A stretch of DNA of 64,000 nucleotides from Aquatica leii (GCA_035610365.1 CM069436.1:11584937-11648936), one strand, 5' to 3'; numbered from the stretch's first letter, positions 45,401 to 57,015 are shown. Notes: generated by a model not told the origin, from the sequence alone. Numbers and translations: made by a program.

Positions 45401-46800
45401 CCGCGCAGGAGTTGGGTACCCCAGGGTCGGCAAGGGAGGTCGGAACTCCCAGACTTTGAAAATTAGTACCGCTACTAAAAGAGAAACGAAAAATACACGC
45501 CATGAAAGGAGCTTTCTATGGGGTAGAGAAAAAAAAGAAAAGCAATAGATCTGTCTACTCAAGACGAGAAAATGGAAAGCATAGATACCATAGAAGCAAT
45601 ACAGTAAACTTATAATACTTTAATCAAAAACGTCTCGAGGAATACCAAGAATGAAAAAAAAAACAGTTATAAATAGGCTAGGAAAAGAAATCAAATAATT
45701 TAATAAAACAACAATCCAAAATTACCTAGCAGAAGAACGATGGGAGAAAACAGAAAAATTACGATAGAAACTAAGTCACAAACGGGCACATGGAAAGCAC
45801 ACAGCAAAAAAACCTAAAAAAATTGTGACAAACGACGCAATAGACAGAAGAAGGAAAAGAGATGATAGACAGCGTAAAGAATGTAAACACATACGAAGAG
45901 TGAAAACAAGTAGCCGGGAAGAAACTACAGGAACAAGTCCACTATGTGTAACGGAAAAAGAAGTAGAAAAAAATACAGGACTACAATTAATGATAGAGAA
46001 AGTATATCCAGAAATAAACAAAGGAAACGAGGAAACCAAAACAAAAGCAAAAAATGACACCAACGTAAAAAAAATTAAAATAACCAGAATTATATATCAA
46101 GATCATGAGGAGGGCGTATGGAAGAAGCTAAAAACAATAAAAACCGAAACAGAAAAAGACGAAAAACTAAAAACTATGAGCGTAAACAGACAAGAAAAAT
46201 GGCAGAGTGTATATTTAAAACAAAAAAAAAGAATAAACATAATAGTACCGAAAGATACCCAAACACAACAAAGTATAGGTAAACAAGACAATCAAAGGAA
46301 GACCTACGATTTAGTTGTAGAACAAAAAGGAAAAAAAAATACGAAGAGTTAGTAACAAGAATGAGAACGCAGTTAAAAGATAAAAAAGAAACGGAAAAAA
46401 TACAAACCATAAGGTACACCAAAGAAAGAAAATTATTAATAACGATAGAGATAAATGAAAAAGCACTAAATAGAATAAAAAAGAACTAAAAAAAAGAAAC
46501 GAAAGCGTGAGAAAACTCGAAGAAAGACTAAAAAGAAAAAATCTGATTATTAGAGGGATGGACCTAACGACGACAACAAAAGATATAGAAGAAGCAATGT
46601 AACAATACGACAGCGTAGAAAACTTAAAAATAGGGAAGTTTAGGCCCAATAGAAATTACACAAAAATGGTCACAATCCAAGTTCCAAAAGACGCAGCTAA
46701 TAAAATAATTCAGAAAAAGAAAATAAGAATAGCAATGTAGCCTAGAAGAGCAGCAACGATCCGTCAGATGCTACAAATGCTGGGAGTATGTATATATTAA
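45401..46800 (+). pseudogene. LINE ORF1 (gag-like, coiled coil and zinc knuckle) relic
   Basis: An upstream GC-rich phrase (GGTACCCCAGGGTCGGCAAG) precedes an A-rich frame from 45825 to 46352 rich in Lys, Glu and Thr (KEVEKNTGLQLMIEK). After stops it reads RKLEERLKRKNLIIRGMDL, VTIQVPKDAANKIIQ and KIRIA, and, one frame over, VRCYKCWEYV at about 46770-46800. This is the order of ORF1 proteins of several LINE clades: coiled coil, a Lys-Asn-x-Ile-Ile-x-Gly strand, a basic domain and a CCHC knuckle. It breaks off inside the first knuckle. Minus-strand Phe/Ser-rich frames over the same bases are shadows. Confidence 0.62.
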
Positions 46801-48154
46801 CTTTTGGTTAAAGTTTGCTGACACTAGTTGGATCGTAATTTTACGTAACAAACGTAATTCTTTCTATGAAGGTAGTATTTTTCCATAACGTTTTATTTCG
46901 TGATTAGAAATTAGTGTATACATTTTAAGATTTTAATTTAAAACAGTTTGTTTTTATTTATTATTTTTAAGCTTCCATTTAAATTGAATAGACTTAAAGA
47001 TGACATGCAGAAACATGTCTTTTGTGTTAATTTAAATAAAATAACTTCACAATCAAGCACAATCAACATATGCTTATTAACATCAGTAATACACAAATAC
47101 CAACAAAATATCTAAATTTAAAACGTTACAAGAAAGAATCTGATAGAATTAGGTCAACATTAGAGAAGATAAGTGTAAATTTATTTAGCCAACTATTTTT
47201 CCAGCAAGTTGTTACGTTGTTTTTCTTGTAAGTTAAAAGAGCGACGACTAACTCAGTTGTTCCGGTGATTGAGTAGTAAGTTTCGGGGTGCTAGATTATA
47301 AAATAAATTTAAATAAGCGTCAAAACGATGAAAAACTAGAGTAGGTGAGACCGTTTAAATCTACCCGAAGCTAAAATAGAGCAAATAACAAAAGTGGTAG
47401 CATAAGGTATATTTATTTTATCACGACAGCAGTTTACGTTAGAAGAAGATACAAAATTAGATGTATATAAATCTGATCAAACACTATCACGTAAGTCGGT
47501 ATCACAGATAAAATACTAAAGAAGCCTTCGACTAGACAACACGTCGTATAACAAAGTGACCTTATCGGCCTAACTTTTACATTTAGAATAGAAACGAATT
47601 TATTTTGTAAATTAAAATACAATACGAATCTTGAAGATCTAGAGATACTTACAATTCGTTCCTCAAAGCATGCGACTAGCTAGTGGCGAATATTACCCAA
47701 AAATTTTTTGGGCGCCACCTCTTTAAAACCACTAGTAGAATACTACTCGAGGAACTAGGTAGTCTAAAATAAACCATTAAAAATAAATCAGGTACAGGAA
47801 AACAGAAGTAAACAACAGAGAACTCTCGGAGAATATAATTGCATTAAATAATCACAACCCAACACACATTTTGGTGCCAGGGTTTTTGTAACCTTTTTTA
47901 AGTAAGTTTTGGGTGCAGAATCCAAAACTGTCTTCAGATTTGGTCTATCAGATCTAATTTTTGAGATATTGTATTTTGACCTTTTTTTAGAAAGAAATAG
48001 TATAGTTTTTTAACTTTTATATTTTTTACGTTATTACTAATACTATCTGCTTCAAGTGCTAGTAAAAAAACACATAAAATCCAAAGTAATGTATTTATTT
48101 CACAAAATAAACAAATAAGTTTATAAATTATATTTACATATTATTTAAAAATTT
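46801..48154. other. Unassigned stretch
   Basis: No gene recognised. TTGGGCGCCACC at about 47709 resembles, on the minus strand, a tRNA-primed binding site (GGTGGCGCCCAA) of LTR elements, but no LTR boundary or coding part accompanies it. From about 47870 the sequence probably belongs to the 3' flank of the pseudogene at 48155-49752. Confidence 0.4.
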
Positions 48155-49752
48155 TCATTTATATGACTTTCTAGCATGGTAGCTATTAGGACAGTCTCGC
48201 TGAAGGCTCCAGCAGTAGTCGGCCATCATGTGAGTACTCCACCTTTCTTGATATCGATCTTCCATAGTTTTAATATCCTGATGGAATTTTTCCCCTTGTT
48301 CTTCACTCAAATCACCTAGGTTTTCTGGAAACCGATCTAAGTGGTTTTAGAGGTAGTGAACTTTTATGCTCATGTTGCAGCCCCACTAATTCTATATAAT
48401 TTTTTGCCTTATAATTTCCTAGAAAATTTTGTACAACTTGAACAAATAAACACCAAGCGTTAAATTCAATTTCATTCATTGATGCGGTAAATTGTGGATC
48501 TTTAATAAACTGCCTTATCTGAGGGCCATCGAATATTCTGGCTTTCAGTTTTTCCGTGCTAATCCCAGGAAATTTACGAATCAAATAGCCAAAACAAAGT
48601 CCATCGCGATTTAAAGCCTTCACAAATTGCTTCATAAGTTCCAACTTGATATGCAAGGGTGGAAATACGATTTTGTCTCTCGCATCCAAAAGTTCGTTGA
48701 TTACATTTTGCTTTTCTTGAGTCATAACATTTCTTAAAGGCTAATTTTTGTTAACCCAGTGCTGATCTTTAGCTCTGCTGTCCCAAAAACATAAAAAACA
48801 AGGATATTTTGTATATCCACTTTGCTCTCCAAGGAGGAAGTTCACCATTTTTAGGTCGACACAAATCATCCACTAATGTTCTTTCGACTTAATTTTTTTT
48901 CAGGACTAATGATATTGCCTCGTATTCCTCCTTTATGCTGGTAGAATGACCAATGGGTGTTGAGCCATATTTATTACCATTGTGTAAAGTCACATATTTC
49001 AAACTTCGTCTGGAACTGTCTATAAAAAAGTGCCATTCGTCTGGTGTGTATTCCGACAAACCCATTCTTTGTAAGAGTCTTCTTATATTGTTACAGAATA
49101 CCAGGTTATTTTCCTCAGAGTAAAAGGGCAGCAGACCCTTATCTCTTTTACGATAGAATGTAATATTGGTATTTGGCTGCAGTAGATTCTTCTCATTTAA
49201 TCTGGAAGCGAGTAATTCAGAAAATTCCTTTGAAAGATTCAGGTCTCTAATCAGATCGTTCAGTTCTTGTTGATTGAAACGTTGCGGACTTGATAAATCT
49301 GCTTTAAAATCACTGTCACTAAATTTCATAAAACGTGGGTAGTTCTGCATCGTCTTCCGGGAGCGAAGGCAGACTGCTGAATGATGGAATGGGTATTTTT
49401 TCACTATGCATTTCTGTTTATTGTTCCGATTGATTCCTTTGATATTTACGAGACAAAATTTGCAGTCATCGTGATGGTTTCTTCGTTCTCTCCAAACCAT
49501 TGGTACTCCAAACTTTAGACACTTTCTCTTTCCAACTGTCCACTGACGCAGATGTTCAATACATGTTTGACATACGAAATGTGGAGCCCAAGATTTATCC
49601 TGGTCACCCAAGTAAACGCCAAAATAGGCCAGATAACTTCTTCTCACAGAATCAGAAATAGGCTTTCTACTTTCTTTAAAAGTGTACTCACCACATACAT
49701 AGCAAAAAACGTCTGGATGATTCACACAACTACGTTTGCTTCTGAATGCCAT
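48155..49752 (-). pseudogene. Multicopy arthropod protein of unknown function, broken copy
   Basis: From ATG at 49752 the N-terminus is Cys-rich: CYVCGEYTF, then CQTCIEHLRQW, CLKFG and CKFCLVNIKG, a spacing that could form a treble-clef or ZAD-like zinc module (inference). A run from about 49420 to 49330 is out of frame, bounded by two shifts. Conserved blocks follow: PQRFNQQELNDLIRDLNLS, YRKRDKGLLPFY, LLQRMGLSEYTPDEWHFFID and GSTPIGHSTSIKEEYEAISL. Near 48890-48725 shifts break CVDLKMVNFLLGEQSGYTKY. Then come PPLHIKLELMKQFVKAL, IRKFPGISTEKLK and, after another shift at 48325-48350, RFPENLGDLSEEQGEKFHQD and MADYCWSLQRDCP, ending in TGA at 48155-48157. Full-length relatives occur in many copies in arthropod genomes and lack an assigned function. 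No introns are evident in this copy. Confidence 0.82.
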
Positions 49753-49814
49753 GGTTTTAAGTAAATGTATGTTTTATTACTGAACAACACCAAATGATAC
49801 CACAACTTCAGCTA

Positions 49815-50100
49815 CGTAAACTAAATAGGTAAATGTACTTCGTAAAACAAAGATACGAGTTAATATAGCTGTGTGTTAATTAGATTTTGATGGAAGTAAT
49901 TATAGGAATGTTGGGTTTTACACAAATGAATAAATACCAAATAACTCAAACTGGCTAATTAGATTCTAATTTCTTTATATAAACTGTACCTCGTAAAGCA
50001 GAGATATTTGCGAGGTAATACGACAAATTAATTGGTTTTTGATAGGGGTAATGAATAATACCAAGTAACTCAAACTAGCTCATTAGATTTTAATTATTTA
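49815..50100. repeat. Two-copy tandem repeat of about 150 bp
   Basis: GTACTTCGTAAAACAAAGAT at about 49836 recurs as GTACCTCGTAAAGCAGAGAT at about 49986, and AATACCAAATAACTCAAACT recurs as AATACCAAGTAACTCAAACT about 130 bases later. It lies directly upstream of the start of the pseudogene and may be part of its repeated flank. Confidence 0.7.
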
Positions 50101-51763
50101 GGTAAGAAATTTCACTTTTAGCCTCTAAAGATATCACTATTTCAATATTTTTGCGTTTTATCAGAACTAATACCAATTAGCCCATATCTCAAAAACTGGA
50201 GCTGCTACGAAAAAATTTGAGAATCAGCACATCACAAATATTCAAAATCAGTTCTTACTTTTCCGGCACTAAAACAAAAATTTTATTTTGTTCGGCTGTG
50301 CAATGAATTAATTTTCTCTCCTTATTATATTTACGAGATTTATTACGCCACTTTATAGCTGATCTTTCTAATCGTTGTTAAAAAAATGAAATTTAGTAAA
50401 ACCAACCACACAAAACCGTCATTAAAAAGTAATAAAAAAAGATTTTATCTACCAGCAGCACGCATAGAACAGAAACCGCACAAAATATTTGTCAATAGCT
50501 TGTCAGCAAACCGAACTCACTTTTCCCAAAATTTCCCAAAAAGTGACGTATCACAAATGGAGTCGTTTAAAGGTAGTTGCTAGGGATCAGAGGATTGATT
50601 TTACAAATGTCGTTTAAACGTCAAAAATCGTTTCTCTCATTATTAAAATTGACCTGTGTTTGCATTTTTTTTTGCATTCTGTTAAAAATTAAAGAAATTG
50701 AAAAATTTTAGAGAGTTAGATCTGCAAAGTTAGCACTGCATCTTTTTAGTTTTGATTTTATTAAGGTGAACTTTTTTAAATTTTTATCAAGAGCTGTAGA
50801 AATATAAAAAGTGTTACTAGAAATTAATATTTTTTTTATGTTTGTGCTAACTTTATAGACATCTTTGATTCCGTCAAGTTTGAATTGTATTTAGCATTTT
50901 AAATACTGTAATCAATACAATTTTAAACATTATTTTTAAAATTAGAAGCAATTATAACAAATGAAATTTAAAAAATTATTTTAGATTTTATATTAGAAAC
51001 TTTAAGATCTACAAAACCATTAAATATTTTGCTTAGATTTTGTAATGTAGTAACATTATCATACAGTTTGTATTTACGTTATATAACATTTTATCGTATA
51101 CTATAAGAAACATGTGGATTAATGTAAATGTCAATTTACACATTGGTTTTGAACACAAACATCTGCTCAACGAAAATTATTTAAACAAAAAATATTTAAA
51201 AGAATATTTCGTCTAAGTGCAAAATGTGCTCAAAGAGATTTTACTACTGCTATGAGTTTTAATTATTTATTTTTTTTAATCTAAACTAAATATGAATAAA
51301 ATTGTTAATAATTAAAGATAATAATATTATTACTATTCTAATTCTTTTAAACTTAACATTTTAATATATTTTTTAGTATAATTTCTAGATTATTAATTTT
51401 ATAACTTTGATTTAAAATATGTAACAAAAGCTTACTACAAAAAAGTAAAGAAATGTATAATTATTATTGATTATCTATTAACGTATACGAAACTTTTGTA
51501 TTAATCTTTGTAGATAAATTATTTTACTCATAAACTGTTTAAGTTTTATTGAATATTAGAAGTAATCACACAGCTTAAAAAATACGTTTATAAAATTATA
51601 TCCGCTATTATAAAACAGGTTGTTTCCTACATTTTTCAGTCACCCAAAAAAATCTAAAATTTTAAATTAATGACAAATGCAATTGTTGTAGTAATGCGTT
51701 GCTGCATTCTTACCATCCTTATTGTTTTAATTTTTGTTGTTATAATTTAATTAGATTACTATA
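50101..51763. other. Mostly AT-rich, no gene recognised
   Basis: A 65-codon frame at 50386-50583 has no recognisable family. The part up to about 50300 may belong to the repeated upstream flank of the 48-50 kb pseudogene. Confidence 0.45.
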
Positions 51764-52410
51764 ATGGCAACGGTTGTAGACAAATTTTTAGTTGAGAAGT
51801 TAGAAGGTGCAGTAAATTAGACACAATGGAAAACGCTGATTAAGTTATTTTTAAAAGATATGATTTGATTTAAATTGTGTTTGGTGAGTCTGTAAAACTA
51901 ATCGAAGCTGATACTAAACGAGAAAAATGAGAATCTAACGGCGCAGACTCTATGTTGTATATACTGACTACACTTGTCAAAAAACCTTCAAGATTAGTGA
52001 TGACTTGTGCTAGTGCAAATGAAATTTAATTTCAATGTATAAGCAAAGCAGCGAACAGAGGCTTCCGTTTGGTAAGTGGTTTTACAAAAGATATTGCAAT
52101 CTATGTAGCAAAATTACTAAAGCATACTAAACTTAAGGACTCTATATTGCAACATAACTTAGAGACCGAGTTTTAATTACTAAAATAAGTACTCGAAACA
52201 GTAAATTTTTGATAGTGGTGTAACCACGCACATTAGTTTAGACAAAAGTTACTTCGGTAAGTACAAACCATTTCAAGTACCATGTCTAATGTACTCTCTT
52301 AGTGCATAAAGTAAGATTATTAGTAAAAATAAAATAAATGGAAATTGAATTACAACCCAATTAGAAAATGTTTGGTATGTTTAGTAAGGGCACATAGAAA
52401 GAATAGACGT
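51764..52410 (+). pseudogene. Ty1/copia gag and protease-region relic
   Basis: From ATG 51764 the text reads MATVVDKFLVEKLEGAVN, then TQWKTLIKLFLKDM, the N-terminus of insect copia gag proteins. Later KKPSRLVMTCASANE and AKLLKHT-like fragments appear in other frames. At about 52215-52400 frames give VTTHISLDKSYFGKYKPFQV, PCLMYSLSA and TQLENVWYV, matching the stretch from the aspartic protease to the gag-pre-integrase domain of copia. Stops are frequent and the pieces are closer together than in an intact element. No LTR is visible. Confidence 0.72.
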
Positions 52411-52439
52411 TTATTACAACTTGTATTTATTTATTTAAA

Positions 52440-52815
52440 ACTGTTTTGAATTACGCAGATGTAAAATCAACTTAAGTTTTCTATCGGTATAACTATTAAC
52501 AGTTATTGTTTTAAACATAATACTTCTGTTAATGGTTATTCTTATCTTATGCAAGTATATAACTATAAGGTTTGTCGATGCAATTGCGAAAATTACATTA
52601 GATTGTTTCTCCTACTTCTGGTGAGCCTCAAAAACACAAAACGACCGTCCAGTAGTCTAATGGCATTGACATTGTTTTACCCCATATGTTTTTTACGTTG
52701 TGGTTTTACCCCGCAGTTTTATTTTAAATTACGCGAGTGTAAAATCAACTTCCAACGTTTATCGTCGGTAAAACGATTTACAGTTATTGTTTACACATAG
52801 TATCTTTATACTATA
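52440..52815 (+). mobile_element. 280-bp repeat family, partial tandem dimer (second locus)
   Basis: AATTACGCAGATGTAAAATC at about 52450 recurs as AATTACGCGAGTGTAAAATC at about 52727, and AACAGTTATTGTTT recurs near 52777, giving a period of about 277 bases and 1.3 units. A hammerhead-like motif lies between. It shares unit sequence with 19430-19930 in the opposite orientation. No target duplication could be recognised, perhaps through age. Confidence 0.68.
52612..52655 (+). ncRNA. Decayed hammerhead ribozyme of the 280-bp repeat
   Basis: Stem I CTACT (52612-52616) pairs with AGTAG (52651-52655). The core is CTGGTGA (52618-52624) in place of CUGAUGA, GAAAC has become AAAAC, the four-base loop is GACC and the triplet is GTC (52647-52649). 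Two catalytic positions are mutated (A6 and G12), so no activity is expected, but the architecture is clear. Confidence 0.68.
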
Positions 52816-53299
52816 AGATGGCTCTACCATCAATCTTTTGCTAATAGTTGTACTGATACTGATAAAGGATTGGTAAATCTTGCAAACAAGATTAAGTACA
52901 ATATTTCGTGCTAGTAAAAAACTTGTGATGTAGGCATTTATGCGCGCACGTGTGTTGATGGTTGAAGACAGTTATCACGTACGCGTTTAGTGATTAATAA
53001 CGTTTGCCTTGGTAATAAAATAATAAATAAATTTGAAAAAATTGCAATATAATAATTATTGTGTACTAAGTATTTTGCACTAATAAAATGCAACCGTCTT
53101 TTAAAATACTTTGCAAACATTTAATTACTTAAGAAGATATAAGTAATCTAATTATATAAATTAAATTCCTTTTTGATAAAAGCTTAATAAGAGCGTGTAT
53201 CTACGGCAAACATGGAAATTTGTGTCGAACACACAGACGTTAACAAAAGTTTACATTGAATAAAATCGTTGTGGTTAAAACAAAACTTGTACTAAAAAT
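52816..53299. other. Non-coding spacer
   Basis: Nothing recognised. Confidence 0.5.
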
Positions 53300-53613
53300 A
53301 TTGGTTATCAGTGTTTGGAAAAAACTCCTTTTTCTTAGAAACCATGCAAAACAGAAATTTTTTACAAGAGTCAAAAAATGAAGATTATTAGCAAGGTTTC
53401 CTGTTAACAAAGTCTTAGAGCCAAATTATTTCTGAAAAAAATATTAAAAAAACTTCAGAGTGTGAGGGCGGTTTTAACGCTTCTACAATATTTTTTTCCT
53501 TATTACTGAAAGTAGGGTACTTTTATAAAATAAACATTTCTAAACAGCGCGAAAAAATGATTTTTTTTAAGTAGACTTTGAACTCTTCTCACGGACATAC
53601 AGTACATTTTGGT
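53300..53613 (-). repeat. Dispersed repeat of about 330 bp, copy 2
   Basis: Reverse complement matches 38748-39082 in five blocks, including GTGAGAAGAGTTCAAAGTCT and TGACTCTTGTAAAAA, with moderate divergence between. Confidence 0.75.
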
Positions 53614-54508
53614 GTAGATATAAATAGAGTGAAATCGACTTTTCTTGCCCTCTGCAATACGTGATATTCTTATTTCGTCGCAACTTTGGAACACCCAGCA
53701 TAGTATCCTTTATCAAAAATTTTATGTCTAATACAAAATACAATTACATTTCTTTATATATTGCACTTCAACCAAAATGACCGCTTAAGATTGGACCTAT
53801 TCACATTTTAATGGTGTGGGGTGTTTCCCATTAGAAGCTTAAAGCAAATAAAAATAAAATAATAGAAATACTAGATTGGTATTTATTATAAGATTTTAAA
53901 TGTATTTAATATTTAAAAAGTGTATTTTAGAGAATTTAGACCTTATGTAAGCTCTTAATTCTAGAATTTTTGTTTACATCAGATATTTATATAGAATATT
54001 GCTTCTACTAATACCACTATCATTACTAGTGTATTCATAACATATTTGCAATTACTATGCATAATTAATTAATAATTTTAATTAATAGTGGACTGATTAA
54101 AAATGCGACAAATTATCAATTTAATAAAAAACCATATCGTTCTATTCTTTAGCACAAACGACCTTCAGATTTTAAAATGAATACTATTTACAGTTTTTAT
54201 AAAATAACGATTTACTTTATCGTTATATAAACTGAAAAAATCGTTTTTTGTAGTAATGTCGACTAATTTAAATCATCGTTTTAAACTAAAATAAATTTAA
54301 ACAAGTCTTAAGTAGATTAATACCTAATCGCTTCTCTTACTAGTTAGTAGTTTTATTATAGAAATATGTTTATTTAATACATAAATCGTAACAATTAATA
54401 TTTCGTATATATGTCGTTAACCTGTTCAGCATCAAGTTAATTAATTTTTTGCAGTAGTCTGATTCTTGGAAGCGTTCCCAAAGTTCATTTGCAACTTGCG
54501 CTACATTG

Positions 54509-54516
54509 TTTAAATT
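54509..54516 (+). repeat. Left 8-bp target duplication of the hAT element
   Basis: TTTAAATT is repeated exactly at 56151-56158, immediately outside the hAT ends. Eight-base duplications are diagnostic of hAT transposition. Confidence 0.92.
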
Positions 54517-56150
54517 CAGAGGCGTAGATACATATATAGCGCCCTGAAGCAAATAAGATCTGTGCTCCTCTCTTTTTTTCTCACAAATGTTCCAATAAAA
54601 TTCAAAATTTTCTGGTCTTTATTTTTGAATTTCAATTTTAAACATTATTTAATGACAATTGATTTAAAATTTTTAAATATATGACATATTCACAGAGTAA
54701 TATTGAATTAATTATACATGATTATGTTATAAACTACATTAAGACATTTACAAATCGTCAATTAATTTACCCAGATCAAGTTGACCAGCAATTAGTTTTT
54801 CAATTGATATTGTAGCCAAAGAGCTAAGACGGGATTAAAACATACTGCTTTGTAAATATCTATTGGAAAAGACTAGGGTGTGAATTAAGAGTAATTCAGC
54901 AATTTCGCGTATAGAAGTAATTTGTCTTAATTGAATAAAAAAACACATTTTAGGTCTTATTAATTGTGGTCCAAAACTAAAAGAAATATCTGAGAAATAA
55001 GCCAATTTCAACGATTTGGAATCAACCAAAATAGTTTCATCAGATGATGCGACAAGATATACTAGCGATAAACATTTAAAAAGTCTACTTACTTTACGCA
55101 CGGATTTAAATTTAATATTTAATTGAGTAAATATTATGTCAATTACTTTATTAAAAAACTTTCACTTTAAAACATTTTTTACTATTTTGAATAGGCTCAT
55201 ACAGTTTGTCAAAGATTTTTTTTACTAGGCGCAATCTCTTTTTGGCGAAACAAGGTTCAATGTCGCATTTAGTTAATAATTCAACTGCCTCGTTTTTAAT
55301 AATGTCCCAATTCTTTAATACATATATTTTAGAATTGGGTTAGAAATAAAGACATCATCTTAATTGATTGCTCTACATCTTTATGAGTAGCATTTTGGAG
55401 TCAATATTAATATGTTCCAGTATTTTATTTTTTACAATTATCAAGATAATTGTTGAAAATTGTTATAATAAGTTATCAAACTTTTAGGTTTGCGTTGTTC
55501 GTCTTGGCTTCTTCAGTTTAATTCTAAGTAGGCTAATATTTTAATAACAACAAAATAGCGTGAACGTAACGTGTCAAAAGCCTGAACACGGGAAGACCAC
55601 CGTGTTAAACAAACCTTTTTTTTTCTATTAAAAGTGAATAACAAGTTTATGTAGAACCCATGCCGCCTTGTATTTTAAATCGTGTTTTTGCAAGAATTAA
55701 CAAGAATTAAAAGCTTATTACAAAGGCAAAAGTTTAAAAACACCTTTTTTGTGAGAACCAAGGATAACAAATTGCATCTTTGCATAGATGTTTTTGTAAA
55801 CCGCTTATTGTCGCATTTATATTTTTTTCAAACTATAGTGCATTTTTAAAGTTAAAAGTGGCTACAAATCACGATTACGTCATAGAGCGCCCTTAAAAAA
55901 CTAATACTAGAAGTACAATTACAATGCATTTAAGCTTTTAAGCAATCGCACAGCGCACACAACATTTATTAAGTATTGTCAAATGGTGTTCATATATTGA
56001 TTAAACCTTTTTTACTGCCTGATAAAACTATTTAGTAAAATAACACTATGATAAGCTGTTTTAAAATTTGCGCTCCCTGGCTCGTGCGCCCTCAAAATTC
56101 GTGCACTCGGAGCGGATTGCTCCAACTGTTTTAGGATAGCTACGCCCTTG
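54517..56150 (-). mobile_element. hAT transposon, 1,634 bp, exact ends
   Basis: The left end CAGAGGCGTAG (54517-54527) and the right end read inwards, CAAGGGCGTAG (complement of 56140-56150), are the characteristic hAT terminal repeats. They are flanked by the 8-bp duplication TTTAAATT. The inside holds a decayed transposase on the minus strand. At 1.6 kb it is shorter than an autonomous hAT, consistent with internal deletion. Confidence 0.93.
54748..55635 (-). pseudogene. hAT transposase (DUF4371-like), C-terminal half, decayed
   Basis: The minus strand reads TRWSSRVQAFDTLRSRYFVV, ILAYLELN, then scattered fragments, FNKVIDIIFTQLNIKFKSV, RLFKCLSLVYLVASSDETIL, SKSLKLAYFSDISFSFGPQL and RQITSIREIAELLLIH. 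The last block, LSSLATISIEKLIAGQLDLG, is the hAT dimerisation helix. The SAERSFSxLK motif expected just before it is missing, indicating a deletion of some tens of codons. The N-terminal zinc finger and first catalytic region are absent. It ends in TAA at 54748-54750. Confidence 0.85.
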
Positions 56151-56158
56151 TTTAAATT
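56151..56158 (+). repeat. Right 8-bp target duplication of the hAT element
   Basis: TTTAAATT, identical to 54509-54516. Confidence 0.92.
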
Positions 56159-56345
56159 GCTTGCCAGAATGTCAAGACGATTGTTTGTCTATGTCCTGTT
56201 CATAACTACCCACATATTCTCAATGGGGTTTAAGTCAAAAGATTTTGTTGGTCATTCTAAAATCTAAAAAAATTACGCCGTTTCTGTTTCAAACTACTAT
56301 CTTATTATTCTACTCTTATTATGAATTGGCGAACAAAACCTGTAC

Positions 56346-57015
56346 GTAAAGGAAAAACAAGTTTATTTTTCTTGTCAGTAAAAATAACATAAGAGAGAAC
56401 CATATATGTAGCTAAGTGTTAGTTATAATCTATTAGGAAATGCTGAACCTCGAAATAAAAGTACTATTATACAAAGGGACTCAAAAATCCAAAACCAAAC
56501 AAAATAACATTTTTGCATTTGTATCCTGGGTCTAATACAATGAAAATCATTAAACTTGGAAACCTAAAGACAATCAATTTATTTTGCAATATCATGAAAT
56601 ATTGAAGTTATCTATCAACAACTGGAAACTAAAATCTTTTGAAAGTCCAACTTTGACCTTACTCATTGTTTAAGTTCTGAAAAATTTTCTAAAGGATAAT
56701 TATTTCCTGTAATGACAAAGGAAGCGTAAATTCTGGAGTATTAAGTTAAAAATAGTGCAGAAATTTCAAACATGTGTGAAAGCACCTCTACCAATAACAA
56801 GTTTGCGACAAGGATCATTAATTGTTCAATAAGTAATATTTCAAATTCAAATTACGAGTTCTGACAATAGTCAATAATTTAGTATTTAGTAGAGCGTAAT
56901 TCAGTATGTTAGTTTATTTCAAGTAGACATTGACCAGCAAATAATTTTAGTTTTTAATATGAAATACATATAGTTAAGATTAGTATAAGTAATTAATTGT
57001 TAAAAATAATCAAAC
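56346..57015. other. Spacer between the two inverted Tc1-like copies
   Basis: I do not find the left terminal repeat of the plus copy here, nor further transposase remains. The sequence is AT-rich without recognised content. Confidence 0.5.

Larger units (their letters stand above)
53764..56345 (-). mobile_element. Tc1-like element, 5'-truncated minus copy, split by a hAT insertion
   Basis: 53764-54508 and 56159-56345 read on the minus strand as the 3' half of the same Tc1-like element found at 57016-59192. The outer parts (for example CTTAAGCGGTCATTTTGGTT and TCTGAAGGTCGTTT) are inverted repeats of the right-hand copy. The two pieces become contiguous when the hAT element and one 8-bp duplication are removed. 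The copy ends at about 56345 inside the catalytic domain. Confidence 0.85.
54370..56345 (-). pseudogene. Tc1-like transposase C-terminus, interrupted by hAT
   Basis: On the minus strand, 56345-56159 gives RQFIIRVE-like remains of the second catalytic Asp region, then SFDLNPIENMWVVMNRT and TNNRLDILASNLN. After the hAT insertion, 54508-54370 continues NLNNVAQVANELWERFQESD and LINLMLNRLTTYI. The corresponding plus copy reads ENMWAAMSRTWTNNRLDI and ANEVWERFR. The catalytic Glu context NPIEN is better kept here than in the plus copy, which has NYMEN. An open frame that begins inside the hAT end and runs into this piece is an accident of the insertion. Confidence 0.85.

Noticed and set aside
45776-46649. 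Minus-strand Phe/Ser/Leu-rich frames that look like membrane proteins
   Set aside because: They are complements of an A-rich LINE ORF1 relic; poly-Lys codons read backwards give Phe-rich shadows.
47700-47730. Possible LTR primer-binding site (GGTGGCGCCCAA on the minus strand)
   Set aside because: No LTR ending, duplicated LTR or gag/pol sequence accompanies it, so the match to a tRNA 3' end is not enough.
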